Assembly (NCBI GenBank): GCA_027083445.1
Contig: JALWOP010000474.1
Coordinates: 1 to 33,788 of the forward strand
From: Planctomycetota bacterium
Lineage (GTDB): Bacteria; Planctomycetota; UBA1135; GCA-002686595
Direction: 5' to 3'
Length of the DNA stretch: 33,788 nt
In this document: in pieces, positions 1-8,553 of the stretch
How positions within the stretch are numbered: position 1 is the stretch's first letter
How the letters are laid out: the number at the start of each line of letters is the position of its first letter
Notes under the pieces: generated by a model
Told to the model about the DNA's origin: nothing
The model's input: only the letters and a program-made list of their open reading frames with translations
Databases searched by the model: none
Position numbers and translations under genes: made by a program

Positions 1-227
1 CCACCCTCCCCCTCCCACCCGGGAGACAGGGCAGCGGCCGCTGGGTTGCCGGTGAGTTCCGTTTTCCTTGCCGGTCGCGCAATGAAGGTTCGTTTGCGCG
101 TGAATGGGGCCCTTCCTCCCCTTCGCGGCGGTTTCAAGGGGCTTTCGGTCCGGCGGAGGGTCTCTTGCGCCGATGACCAAAGGGTGCTCCATTAGGCACG
201 CGTGTCGCTCTCGGCCGGGGGAACGGC

Positions 228-554
228 ATGCCCTCAGGCGCTAACCTGGACCCTCCAGCCATGAACCAGCCGCCCCAAGGCCAGAGCCGTCTCTGCCCCA
301 CACGCACTGACGATCGCCCGGTGCTCTTCGCCCACCGCCTCAGCGTGACACAGTGCCAGAGTCGCCAGCGGGGGAGCTATCACAAGTGCTACACCTGCGC
401 TTTCAGCAATGCCCGCCGAGCGCAAGATCCCGGCTACAGCGGGCGAAACAACGCCACGGCAGAGCCGAGCGAGGACCGCTCCCCGCGCGGCCATTCCCCC
501 AGGGGAGGTCCCTTGCAGGCTGCGATCACCCTGGCAGAGAGAGCTCGGGGCTGA
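228..554 (+). CDS. Small Cys-rich putative zinc-binding protein
   Basis: This is a 108-residue reading frame that I do not recognise as a named family. Its N-terminal half has four cysteines in a zinc-ribbon-like pattern: C23, C43 and a closing HKCYTC knuckle (H52, C54, C57), set among many Arg and Gln residues. The C-terminal half is low-complexity Arg/Ser/Pro/Gly. Codons favour C or G in the third position, especially in the first 65 codons, which supports real coding. A GGGGGA run sits about 6 bases before the ATG at 228; an in-frame ATG at 261 is an alternative start giving 97 residues. It converges on the kinase gene that ends at 599. A competing minus-strand frame over the same bases has weaker third-position bias. 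The zinc-binding role is inferred from the Cys spacing only. Confidence 0.45.
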   Translation: MPSGANLDPPAMNQPPQGQSRLCPTRTDDRPVLFAHRLSVTQCQSRQRGSYHKCYTCAFSNARRAQDPGYSGRNNATAEPSEDRSPRGHSPRGGPLQAAITLAERARG

Positions 555-598
555 GGATCCGGGAAGGTGCGGCTGCGAGGAGGTCGCTAGCCCCGGAA

Positions 599-3500
599 TC
601 AGCGCTTCTCCCTCATGGGTACTAGGGGAGCGATGGCTGGGGCATCCATGGAGTGCACCTCGACCGACTCGACGACCATCCGCCCTCCAATCAGATTGGG
701 AGCCTCTAGCACCAGGAAACGCGCTTCGAGCGGTTCCAGATGACGGCGGTCTTCCCACATCGCTCCGGACTCGGCCTGAAGGCGGGCATACAGGGTGCCC
801 TCCTCGAGGAGGAGCTGGAGCTCGAGCTCCTCCCCTGAGGATGCCCTGAAGGTCGTGGGACTCGCTCTAGAGGGTTCGATCCAAAGCTGCCATGTCGGGC
901 CCGGCTGGAGGTGAACGGTGGCCGGCGCGCAGGTGGCATCGCGCAGATCCGGCAAGAAGCCGATGGTGAAAGCACGCTCAGTGTCGCCTTCGTTCACCTG
1001 AAGGCTCAGACGGGCGCGCACTTCGATTCGGCGCGAGGCCCGGAGAGGATGAACGGCGATGCCTTCCCGGGAGTAGTTTCCGACTCCCCCTTGCAGGACG
1101 AGACAGCCCTTCTCGATGTGGACCATTCGTCGCGGCAGGGCTTCGGCGGCCTTGGGCAGGTCCGTTCCCGACAGAGTGCGCCAACCGTTCCCCGGCGAGC
1201 TACCATCGGCCCGCTCAAAGGAGTCTTCCCAATGCGCCTCGGTTGTTGCAGATACGAAGAAGTCGGGAAGCTTCAGCCGGACCATGCGGAAGCCGACGTC
1301 GTAGTCGGCAATCGGGCCCGTACGGCGGCCGGCGGTGATCGCGACCTCAGCCGGGGAGATCGAACGATAGGAGCCGCCCATGGCCCAGCACTCGTCCCTG
1401 ATGACCGCGAAACGGTCTCGAGCGAACTCCGCCACCGACCCGGCCATATCCCTCACCCCGAACGGTGACAGGTCATGGGGGAAGGAGCCGATGGGAAAGG
1501 GGCTGGGTTCCAGGTCGAGGCTGCCACGGGAAGGGTGTAGAGCGGCAAAGGACCAATCGAAATCATCGCCCCAGGGATACCGCCGGGCATCTGCCCCTCG
1601 GGCGGCTCGAATCCATTCGGCACGCGAGGGAAGCGAGAGGTAGATCCCTTGGGTGAGGGGGAGGTCAGCCTGACTCTGCGTGACGAAGACACCCACATGG
1701 TGGAAGGTCAATCCTCGAGCCGGGTAGTCAGCGGGATCGCTGGCCTGATAGACCCAACCCTCGCCATTACGGTGAGACCGCCAGATCCCAAGCGTCTCAC
1801 CGGTGGCCGAATCCGGGAAGGAAGGAGCCGGTGCCCCGGAGAACTGATGGTTCAGCCAAGAGGCGAACTCCGCCGTCGAGACCTCATCCTCTTGGATGGC
1901 GAAACCCTCGACTCGGGAGAGTCGTGGGGGAGCGTCGTCCAGGAAGCTCCAGCCGGCCGGGATCGGAATCCACCCTGCGGGAGCGAAGGCTTCGTCCAAC
2001 AGGCGCACGGTGTAGTGCTCGGGTGGCAAAGTGTCCGGGTCAGCCTCGTAGATCCCGTGTCTGCGGACGATGAAAGGGTAGATGCAAGGCGGCTGACCGG
2101 GGCGGCTGATCGTGGCCACATAGGACCCCTCGGGCACGTCGGAAAGCTGGAGGGCCCCATTTCCCGAAGCGATCACTCCTTCCTCGTTGGTGCGGTGTAC
2201 GGTCCACTGGACCTGGGCGGGCAAGAAGTCGATCGTTACCCGTCCCAGACGGGAGAGCAGGGGATGGCTTGGATCGAGTGATGTGAGTTCCGATTCGACC
2301 CGCTCCAGGTCCTCTGTCCGGTAGACGTCCGCGTAGCGGTGGAGGAGCTCGGAGAGTTCCAATTCCGCTAGCTCTGTCCGACCCCGCCGCGCGGCCCCAT
2401 GGGCGGGAAAAGCCTCTTCGGCGGCGAGATAGTGGTGTGCGGCGGACCGTAGAGCGGCCTGGAACTCGTGCCTGGCTTCCTCATAGTTGCGGCGATACTG
2501 GAAGCGTTCATGGAACAGATCACTGGAGACGGTTGAAGCGGCTCGCGCAGCATTCAGTTGCATCAACGAAGATCGCACCCGAAGCGCTGCCTTGCGGGCC
2601 TCTGCGAGCTGGGCACGCCCCGCGCGTACCTCTCCACCCGCGATCCAGAGTGCGCGCAGGGCGACTAGGCCTGAGACCATCGCGCCCGCCACGAGGGCGC
2701 TGACCAGCCGCGGGTGGCGCTTCGAAAACCGCGCTAGGCGGAACAGCGCTCCGGGAGGGCGAGCCTTGATGGGCTGACCCGCTAGAAAGGCACGTAGGTC
2801 CGCAGCCATCGCCCCCGCTGAGGTGTAGCGCCGCTTGGGAGCCGCGGCCAGGGCGGTTTCGCAGATCGTGCGCAGCGGCGGCGGTACGTCCGGCCCGAGA
2901 GCAGGGCTCTCCGAGAGCATTCTCCGTCGTAGCGCGGTGCTCCTCGTGCGGGCCCCTGGGGGAGGCTCGAGGGAAAGCAACTCACGCAGAACGGTTCCCA
3001 GACCGTAGATGTCGCTACGGGGGTCGGCCCCCTCGCCGGCGAGTTGCTCGGGTGATGCGTAGGCCAGGGTGCCGACGAAGTCGCCGCTCACAGTCAGTGG
3101 CTCACCCCGGGCACCGGCCGCCAGTCCAAAGTCGACCAGAACCGCACATCCCTCGGCGGTCAGCATCACGTTGCCCGGTTTGACATCTCTGTGTACGACT
3201 CCCTTGGAGTGCGCATGCTCCAAGGCCTCCGCGATGTCCAGGGTCACCCCCGCGACCCAATCGATATAGCTCCCCGACCAGCGATCGTTTTCGCAGGGAA
3301 GGTCTTCACCGTCCGAACCAACGATACAGGCGCGGGCTTCGGACGCTCGCAGGGGGCGACGCCGTGCCCGCAGTCGTCGTATCAAGGTCGCGGCGCTGCA
3401 ACCGCGGACCCGGGGCATGACGTAGTAGGGCACTCCATCGATCACGCCCGAGCCGAGCAACGGCAGGATGGACGGATGGGAGAGACTTGCGATGGTCGCC

Positions 3501-3799
3501 ATCTCTCGCTGGAAACGATCCAGGGCCTGGGGCGTAGCGAAGATGCCCCGCAGGACCTTCAGGGCGACGGGCCCCTTCTCCCCTTGAGCCTCATAGACCA
3601 CCCCCATACCCCCGGTCCCGATGCGACGTAGGATGCGGTAGCTTCCCACGTGGGTACCCTCATCGAGCGAGACGTGGGGCAGAGGAAGCTCCGCGGATTC
3701 GGGAAGGATCTTTTCGGCTTCGGCCCAATCGAGGAACTCGTCGAGAGCTGCGTCGAGCCCGGAGTCGTTCGATGAGGGTGGATCAGAGCACGGGACCAT
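599..3799 (-). CDS. Ser/Thr protein kinase fused to FGE-like and beta-sandwich domains
   Basis: This is a 1066-residue membrane-spanning kinase fusion. The Hanks-type kinase domain spans about residues 50-340, with glycine loop GTGGMG (61-66), Lys81, HRDVKPGN (203-210), DFG (223-225) and SPEQ (249-252), so all catalytic residues are present. One hydrophobic segment follows at about 365-385, then a charged helical stretch (390-510). A formylglycine-generating-enzyme/sulfatase-modifying fold covers about 610-842 (SRAEWIRAARG, YPWGDDFDW, GVRDMAGSVAEF, closing VGFRMV). The region where true FGE enzymes carry their active cysteine (GGSYRSISPAEVAITAGRR) has none, so this domain is probably non-oxidising and used for binding. 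Residues 855-1066 look like a concanavalin-like sandwich. The ATG at 3799 overlaps the sigma factor stop by 17 bases, implying coupled translation; a longer in-frame start at 3889 would lie deep inside the sigma gene and is less likely. Confidence 0.93.
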   Translation of the reverse strand: MVPCSDPPSSNDSGLDAALDEFLDWAEAEKILPESAELPLPHVSLDEGTHVGSYRILRRIGTGGMGVVYEAQGEKGPVALKVLRGIFATPQALDRFQREMATIASLSHPSILPLLGSGVIDGVPYYVMPRVRGCSAATLIRRLRARRRPLRASEARACIVGSDGEDLPCENDRWSGSYIDWVAGVTLDIAEALEHAHSKGVVHRDVKPGNVMLTAEGCAVLVDFGLAAGARGEPLTVSGDFVGTLAYASPEQLAGEGADPRSDIYGLGTVLRELLSLEPPPGARTRSTALRRRMLSESPALGPDVPPPLRTICETALAAAPKRRYTSAGAMAADLRAFLAGQPIKARPPGALFRLARFSKRHPRLVSALVAGAMVSGLVALRALWIAGGEVRAGRAQLAEARKAALRVRSSLMQLNAARAASTVSSDLFHERFQYRRNYEEARHEFQAALRSAAHHYLAAEEAFPAHGAARRGRTELAELELSELLHRYADVYRTEDLERVESELTSLDPSHPLLSRLGRVTIDFLPAQVQWTVHRTNEEGVIASGNGALQLSDVPEGSYVATISRPGQPPCIYPFIVRRHGIYEADPDTLPPEHYTVRLLDEAFAPAGWIPIPAGWSFLDDAPPRLSRVEGFAIQEDEVSTAEFASWLNHQFSGAPAPSFPDSATGETLGIWRSHRNGEGWVYQASDPADYPARGLTFHHVGVFVTQSQADLPLTQGIYLSLPSRAEWIRAARGADARRYPWGDDFDWSFAALHPSRGSLDLEPSPFPIGSFPHDLSPFGVRDMAGSVAEFARDRFAVIRDECWAMGGSYRSISPAEVAITAGRRTGPIADYDVGFRMVRLKLPDFFVSATTEAHWEDSFERADGSSPGNGWRTLSGTDLPKAAEALPRRMVHIEKGCLVLQGGVGNYSREGIAVHPLRASRRIEVRARLSLQVNEGDTERAFTIGFLPDLRDATCAPATVHLQPGPTWQLWIEPSRASPTTFRASSGEELELQLLLEEGTLYARLQAESGAMWEDRRHLEPLEARFLVLEAPNLIGGRMVVESVEVHSMDAPAIAPLVPMREKR

Positions 3800-4301
3800 T
3801 GCGGCGGGCAGCGATCTTGGCGGAGAGGAGCTGTTTCGCCCTGTTGTAGCGCTTGCGCACCGTGTCGGGCTCGAGTCCCAGGAGCTCACCGGCCTCGACG
3901 AAGCTCCGACCTTCCAGGGCGCAGTATTGGATGGTCGAACGATAGGGCTCGGGTAGGCGGTGTACGAGCGCGCGCAACCAGCGTGCCTGGTCTGCCCGCG
4001 TCACACTTCCCACTGAAGAGCATCTGCGACCCACGGCGGGGGCCGAGAAGCCGGAATGGCCGACCTCGCGAGAGTGGCGCCGCACCACATCGACGATGCG
4101 GGTATTGGCGCTGCGCATGAGTCGCCGGAGGAGTTCCTCATCATCCAGGTCCGGTCCCGGCTGGGTGAGGGCTGGGAAAGCCTCGAGAAAGACCCGTTGC
4201 AGGAGGTCTTCGACCTCGATCCAACGCCGAACGCGAGGCCCCATGCGCCGTTGGAGGTGAGCCCGAAGGCGAGGGGCCAGGCGAGCAATACGCTCCTCCA
4301 T
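3783..4301 (-). CDS. Sigma-70 family (ECF-like) RNA polymerase sigma factor
   Basis: This is a 172-residue sigma factor with only regions 2 and 4. Region 2 is seen in RRWIEVEDLLQRVFLEAF and the following Arg-rich helix; region 4 is seen in HRLPEPYRSTIQYCALEG and the helix-turn-helix SFVEAGELLGLEPDTVRKRY. Such factors direct RNA polymerase to a small regulon and, in planctomycetes, are often paired with a kinase, as here: the kinase start overlaps this gene's end. No anti-sigma gene is adjacent, so control by phosphorylation from the linked kinase is a reasonable inference. The start is uncertain. ATG at 4301 has no clear Shine-Dalgarno sequence; a GTG at 4337 lies 8 bases after a TATACT box and would suit a leaderless mRNA of 184 residues. 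Confidence 0.88.
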   Translation of the reverse strand: MEERIARLAPRLRAHLQRRMGPRVRRWIEVEDLLQRVFLEAFPALTQPGPDLDDEELLRRLMRSANTRIVDVVRRHSREVGHSGFSAPAVGRRCSSVGSVTRADQARWLRALVHRLPEPYRSTIQYCALEGRSFVEAGELLGLEPDTVRKRYNRAKQLLSAKIAARRNGPVL

Positions 4302-4887
4302 AGCAGAGCGAGACGGCCACCGACCCGAATGTGTCACAAGTCCCGAGTATAGGACGACCCGCGGCGGGAGCCGTCTTTTTCGGGAAACCGTTCCGGTTCG
4401 CCCGTGCTCGAACGCAGACCCCATGGACCGACTCCGCGAGTCGGCAGCCCCGACAACCTGACGGCCAGGACGAAAAGCCCTCGGACCGGTCGTTCCCAGG
4501 CGTTCAACAGAGAGAGCATCTGCTGCGCCCCCCGATAGGAGATTCACATCCCGAGCCAGAGGAATCCGCAGGGACCGTGTCGGATGAAGCACCGACTGAG
4601 GTCGCTACGGAGAGCACCGGGGTGACCGATCGGAGGGTGCCGGAGAAGCGAGGAGACTCGAGCCGCGTCATTCGACGACCGTCAGGCCGCCGGGTGGCGC
4701 GGCCCTCGCTTGTGGGGGAGCTGCCGGGATGGACGGGCCAGAAAGGGCTGGGGTCGACCTCCCCGCGGGGTGCGCTCCCGAGCGCGTTGGAGGATGGGGC
4801 AGCTCGGTTCTCTGCTTGAGATCCGTTTCCCAGGGGGGCGCCGAGTAACCTTGGAGGACCCGCTTCGACCCTCCTCGGATCCTCAGC
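4302..4887. other. Non-coding gap between divergent operons
   Basis: About 585 bases separate the minus-strand sigma factor from the plus-strand Asp-box protein. Open frames here are Ser/Pro/Arg-rich without recognisable domains, and I do not call a gene. Visible structure includes a perfect 7-bp inverted repeat with a 3-base centre at 4428-4444 (CCGACTC and GAGTCGG), a 5-bp one at 4386-4398 (AACCG and CGGTT), the palindrome CCCCGCGGGG at 4761-4770 and a 5-bp repeat at 4772-4785. The stretch must hold both divergent promoters: TATACT (minus, 4351-4346) and a possible TAACCT (plus, 4846-4851). Confidence 0.5.
4346..4351 (-). promoter_or_regulatory. Putative -10 box for the sigma/kinase operon
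   Basis: On the minus strand this reads TATACT, a good match to the housekeeping -10 consensus. No convincing -35 hexamer lies 16-18 bases upstream (best ACGGCT). A start of transcription near 4339 would give a 38-base leader to ATG 4301 or an almost leaderless message starting at GTG 4337. Confidence 0.35.
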
Positions 4888-7800
4888 ATGATGCGCATCT
4901 CGATCGTCCCCGCACTGGCGGGTGGAGTCCTGCTGGCTCTGCCGCTCCAGGCCCAGGAGCAAGCCCAAGACCCCTTCGAATCCTTCGCGGAACTACAGGC
5001 TCGCTCGATCGGCCCCGCCGGCATGAGCGGGCGAGTGACCGCGATCTGTGGCCTGGAATCCGATCCCGTGACCCTCTATGTGGGGACGGCCACGGGTGGG
5101 CTGTGGCTAACCCACGACGACGGGCTCACCTGGGAACGCATCTTCGACGACCAGCCGGTCGCCTCGATCGGAGACGTCCAGGTGCGTCAGGATCGACCGG
5201 AGGAGATTTGGGTGGGGACCGGGGAGGGCAACCCGCGCAACTCCTCTTCGGTGGGTAACGGGGTCTATCGCTCCCTCGACGGTGGCAAGACCTGGACCCA
5301 CTGCGGTCTCGAGGGGACCGAGAAGATCGCGCGGCTCATCCTGCACCCAACCGATCCGAATACGGCCTGGGCTGCCGCTTTGGGGACGACCTGGGGGGAG
5401 AACCCCGAGCGGGGGGTCTACAAGACCACCGACGGCGGACGAACCTGGCGGCAAGTCCTGTTCGTCGATGAGCGCAGCGGCTGTGCCGATCTTGTCATCG
5501 ATCCGAAAAACCCCGACAAGCTCGTGGCCGCGATGTGGGATCACCGCCGCCAGCCCTCCTTCTTCCGCTCCGGGGGGCCCGGGTCGGGCCTCTACCTCTC
5601 GCGCGACGGGGGCGAGAGTTGGCAAGAGGTGACCCAGGAACAGGGCATGCCCGAGGGAGATCTTGGGCGCATTGGGCTGGCCTTCAGCCGAAGCGATCCC
5701 CGCATCCTCTACGCCCTGGTGGAGACATCCAAGAAGAACACCTTGCTGCGCTCAGACGACGGGGGGGCCAGCTTCCACGTGGTGAACCAGGGTGACGTCG
5801 GCGGACGACCGTTTTACTACGCCGACATTCGTGTCGATCCAGCCGATCCCGATCGGGTCTATAGCCTGGAGTCTGTGGTCTTCGTCTCCGACGACGGAGG
5901 CAAGAGCTGGCGCACCCTGATCCCCTATGCGGGGGTCCATCCCGATCACCATGCCATGTGGATCAACCCCCGCGACCCCCGCCACATCGTCGAGGGCAAT
6001 GACGGGGGGTTGGCGATCAGCCGCAACCGGGGGGAGAGCTGGCGTTTCGTGCGCAACCTGCCCCTGGCGCAGCTCTATCACATCGCCGTCGACAACGAGC
6101 TGCCCTACAACGTCTATGGCGGTATGCAGGACAATGGCTCCTGGCGGGGGCCGAGCAGTGTCTGGGAGAACGGGGGCATTCGAAACCACCACTGGACCGA
6201 GGTGGGCTTTGGGGACGGCTTCGCCACCCTGCCGATGCCCGACGATGCTTCAAGGGGCTACGCGATGAGTCAGGGCGGCGCGCTGATGCGCTGGGATCTG
6301 CGCACCGGGGAACGCAAGGGCATTCGCCCGGACGGCCCCGAGGGGGTCAAGTTGCGCTTCAACTGGAATGCGGGTATCGCCACGGATCCCCACGATCCGG
6401 CAGCGGTCTACTACGGCAGCCAGTTCCTGCACCTCTCCCGTGACCGCGGGGAGAGTTGGTCCATCATCAGCCCCGACCTCACGACCGACAATGCCGACTG
6501 GCAGCGCCAGGCCGAGTCCGGTGGGCTGACGCCGGACGTAACCGCGGCCGAGAACTACTGCTCGATCCTGACCATTGCTCCCAGCCCCCTCGATGCCAAG
6601 ACGATCTGGGTGGGGACGGACGATGGTCGCCTGCACGTCACCCGCGATGGTGGAGAGAATTGGGAGAGTCTCGAGGAACGCCTCTTCGACGTTCCGCGCA
6701 ACACTTGGATCCCCTGTGTCATTGCGTCCCACCACTCTGCCGACCGCGCCTATGTCGTGCTCGACGATCACCGCCGCGCCAACTGGACTCCCTATGTCTT
6801 CAAGACCGAGGACGGAGGCGCCCACTGGACCAACCTCGGCACGGATGACATCTGGGGCTATGCACATGTGATCGAGGAGGACCCCGTCGATCCGAATCTC
6901 CTCTACCTGGGAACGGAGTTCGGCCTCTACATCTCCCGGGATGGAGGGGCAAGCTGGGCGCAGTGGACCCACGGGATCCCGACCTGTCCGGTCACCGGAT
7001 TGGTGGTCCATCCTCGCGAGCACGACTTGGTTGTCGGGACCTTTGGCCGTGCGATCTACATCATCGACGATATCCGTCCCTTGCGAGCGGTGCCCGAGGA
7101 GCTCCTGGACGCCAAGCTGCGCCTGTGCGAGATCCCTCCCGCCTATGAGTACCGCGTGGCCCAGACCGGGGAGTCGCGTTTTCCCGGTGACGAGGAGTTC
7201 CGGGGGAGCAATCGTCCGCGAGGGGCTCGGCTATCGCTGATGGTCGCCGATGGAGTCGAGGAGGGGGAGGCGAAGATCTCCTTTCTCGATGGAGAGGGCC
7301 AGATCGTGCGCCGCTTGACCCACAAGGTTCACCCGGGACTCAATCGCATCGGCTGGAATCTGCGAGAGACGGGCTTCCGCGGCAAGCAGGACAGGGACAA
7401 GGACGAGTACGACCTGCCGGGAGGTCCGGAAGTGCTGCCCGGAGACTACACCGTGCGTGTTGAACTGGGCGAGGAGACCACCGAGGCAGAGCTACACGTT
7501 TTGGCGGATCCCCGCGTGGAAGTCCCTCTCGAAGCCCGCCGCGCCAGGAACCAGGCGATTCGCAGGGCCGGGAAACTCGGCGAACGCCTGGCCCGGATCG
7601 AGCGCGAAGCAGAGCGCATTCAGGAAGACCTGGGGATGGTGCGCAAGCTCATCGAGCGAGAGGATGGTTCGTCTCCCGAGGAGGAGGAGGGCGCTGCGGA
7701 GGCCGACGACGAGGCCTCCGAGAGCCCCCACAAGGCCCTACTCGACGCGGCCAAGGCCTTCGAGGCCGAGCTCGACACATTCCTGGAAGGACTGCACGGT

Positions 7801-8055
7801 CCCAAGGAGAGCAAGGGTATCACCGAGAATGATTCGGTGGCATCCAAGGTGCGAGGTCTACCTTGGGGACTTGGCTCCTCTTGGGATGCCCCTACGCCGG
7901 CCGAATTGCGGCGCATCGCCGAGGCCGAGAAGGCTCTCGCCGATGCGACATCTGAGTGGAAGGATCTCGTCGAAGGTGAGTCGTGGCGAGCGCTCCAAGC
8001 GGCCTGGAGAGAGGCGGGTCTGGAGTTACTCGCTGACCCCGAGCCGGTCGAGTGA
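4888..8055 (+). CDS. Exported Asp-box (BNR/VPS10-like) beta-propeller protein
   Basis: This 1055-residue protein begins with a signal peptide (hydrophobic residues 4-20, cleavage probably after LQAQ). Residues 30-720 carry about eleven Asp-box motifs (S/T-x-D-x-G-x-T/S-W), for example SLDGGKTW, TTDGGRTW, SRDGGESW, SDDGGKSW and SRDGGASW. These build one or two beta-propellers of the sortilin/VPS10 and BNR type. A beta-sandwich-like region follows (about 790-870), then a charged coiled coil (about 875-1050) with an acidic linker of consecutive Glu and Asp. Relatives are annotated as glycosyl hydrolases on fold alone; no sialidase catalytic Arg triad or Tyr is evident, so hydrolase activity is unsupported. 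It is probably periplasmic or surface-located and binds protein or glycan. The ATGATG start has no close Shine-Dalgarno sequence; GGAGGA at 4854 is about 28 bases away. Confidence 0.9.
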   Translation: MMRISIVPALAGGVLLALPLQAQEQAQDPFESFAELQARSIGPAGMSGRVTAICGLESDPVTLYVGTATGGLWLTHDDGLTWERIFDDQPVASIGDVQVRQDRPEEIWVGTGEGNPRNSSSVGNGVYRSLDGGKTWTHCGLEGTEKIARLILHPTDPNTAWAAALGTTWGENPERGVYKTTDGGRTWRQVLFVDERSGCADLVIDPKNPDKLVAAMWDHRRQPSFFRSGGPGSGLYLSRDGGESWQEVTQEQGMPEGDLGRIGLAFSRSDPRILYALVETSKKNTLLRSDDGGASFHVVNQGDVGGRPFYYADIRVDPADPDRVYSLESVVFVSDDGGKSWRTLIPYAGVHPDHHAMWINPRDPRHIVEGNDGGLAISRNRGESWRFVRNLPLAQLYHIAVDNELPYNVYGGMQDNGSWRGPSSVWENGGIRNHHWTEVGFGDGFATLPMPDDASRGYAMSQGGALMRWDLRTGERKGIRPDGPEGVKLRFNWNAGIATDPHDPAAVYYGSQFLHLSRDRGESWSIISPDLTTDNADWQRQAESGGLTPDVTAAENYCSILTIAPSPLDAKTIWVGTDDGRLHVTRDGGENWESLEERLFDVPRNTWIPCVIASHHSADRAYVVLDDHRRANWTPYVFKTEDGGAHWTNLGTDDIWGYAHVIEEDPVDPNLLYLGTEFGLYISRDGGASWAQWTHGIPTCPVTGLVVHPREHDLVVGTFGRAIYIIDDIRPLRAVPEELLDAKLRLCEIPPAYEYRVAQTGESRFPGDEEFRGSNRPRGARLSLMVADGVEEGEAKISFLDGEGQIVRRLTHKVHPGLNRIGWNLRETGFRGKQDRDKDEYDLPGGPEVLPGDYTVRVELGEETTEAELHVLADPRVEVPLEARRARNQAIRRAGKLGERLARIEREAERIQEDLGMVRKLIEREDGSSPEEEEGAAEADDEASESPHKALLDAAKAFEAELDTFLEGLHGPKESKGITENDSVASKVRGLPWGLGSSWDAPTPAELRRIAEAEKALADATSEWKDLVEGESWRALQAAWREAGLELLADPEPVE

Positions 8056-8062
8056 GTATGCT
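8033..8062 (+). promoter_or_regulatory. Putative promoter of the CBS gene
   Basis: CTGACC (8033-8038) and TATGCT (8057-8062) are 18 bases apart, a passable -35/-10 pair lying over the end of the preceding gene. It would give a leader of about 20 bases before the CBS start codon. Confidence 0.3.
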
Positions 8063-8078
8063 GGTCGGCCCTCGACGC

Positions 8079-8086
8079 AGGAGGGG
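8079..8086 (+). promoter_or_regulatory. Strong Shine-Dalgarno sequence for the CBS gene
   Basis: AGGAGGGG ends 5 bases before ATG 8092 and fixes that start. It is one of the few strong ribosome binding sites in this window. Confidence 0.75.
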
Positions 8087-8091
8087 AACCC

Positions 8092-8535
8092 ATGAAACGC
8101 CGCAACAAAGTCAAGGACGCAGGTGCGAATCAACGACGAGCCGTCGCCAACGTCTCGGATCTGATGGCTTCGGAGGTGCTCACGGCTTCCCCCCAGGAGC
8201 CCCTCGGGGCCCTGCGGGAGCGTATGACGCACTGCGGCGTGCATGCCCTGCCGGTCGTCGATGAGGAAGACCACCCCCTGGGTATGGTCACCGTGACCGA
8301 CCTGCTCGCCGAGGTATCCGAGGACACCCCGGCAGAGGAGATCATGAGCCGTGACGTGACGGTGATTCCTGCATACTCCCGCGTGCATGACGCCGCTCGG
8401 GCGATGCTCAACCACCACACCCATCACCTGATCGTGACCCACGAGAAGAAGGTGATCGGGATCCTGTCGAGCTTCGACATCCTGCACCTGGTCGCGGACG
8501 GACGCTTCGTGCACAAGTCCGCTGTGCGCGGCTGA
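8092..8535 (+). CDS. CBS-domain pair protein
   Basis: This 147-residue cytoplasmic protein is essentially one Bateman module. The first CBS motif covers about residues 20-80 (VSDLMASEVLTASP ... HALPVVDEEDHPLGMVTVTDLL) and the second about 86-140 (AEEIMSRDVTVIP ... HHLIVTHEKKVIGILSSFDILHLV). CBS pairs bind adenosine nucleotides and act as energy or ligand sensors for partner proteins; stand-alone versions have no enzymatic activity of their own. The partner is not apparent from the neighbours: an exported propeller gene upstream in the same direction and a convergent acyltransferase gene 18 bases downstream. The N-terminus is basic (MKRRNKVKDAG). The start is well supported by the ribosome binding site at 8079-8086. 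Confidence 0.9.
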   Translation: MKRRNKVKDAGANQRRAVANVSDLMASEVLTASPQEPLGALRERMTHCGVHALPVVDEEDHPLGMVTVTDLLAEVSEDTPAEEIMSRDVTVIPAYSRVHDAARAMLNHHTHHLIVTHEKKVIGILSSFDILHLVADGRFVHKSAVRG

Positions 8536-8553
8536 CTCGATGGGCGAGGGCTG

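Noticed and set aside
1-227. Left-edge sequence including GCGGCCGC palindrome and a pyrimidine-rich start
   Set aside because: No frame, RNA fold or clear promoter could be supported; the NotI-type palindrome is ordinary in GC-rich DNA.
234-758. Minus-strand 174-residue frame over the left-end small gene and the kinase tail
   Set aside because: It overlaps the kinase end in another frame and its third-position GC is lower than in real genes here; the plus-strand Cys-rich frame explains the region better.
4361-4380. Stem followed by TTTTT on the plus strand near the sigma promoter
   Set aside because: The stem is only 3-4 bp and no plus-strand gene precedes it, so a terminator has nothing to terminate.
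4331-4968. Open frames on both strands in the gap before the Asp-box gene
   Set aside because: They are Ser/Pro/Arg-rich with no domain or ribosome site, and the minus-strand ones run into the signal-peptide region of the real gene.
7675-7735. Glu/Asp codon repeats (GAG/GAC runs) as a possible microsatellite
   Set aside because: They encode a short acidic linker in a coiled-coil region, keep the reading frame and are not regular enough to be a true tandem repeat.
4888-8055. Sialidase or glycosyl hydrolase function for the Asp-box protein
   Set aside because: Asp-boxes show the propeller fold only; I could not find the Arg triad, Tyr/Glu pair or Asp acid of sialidases.
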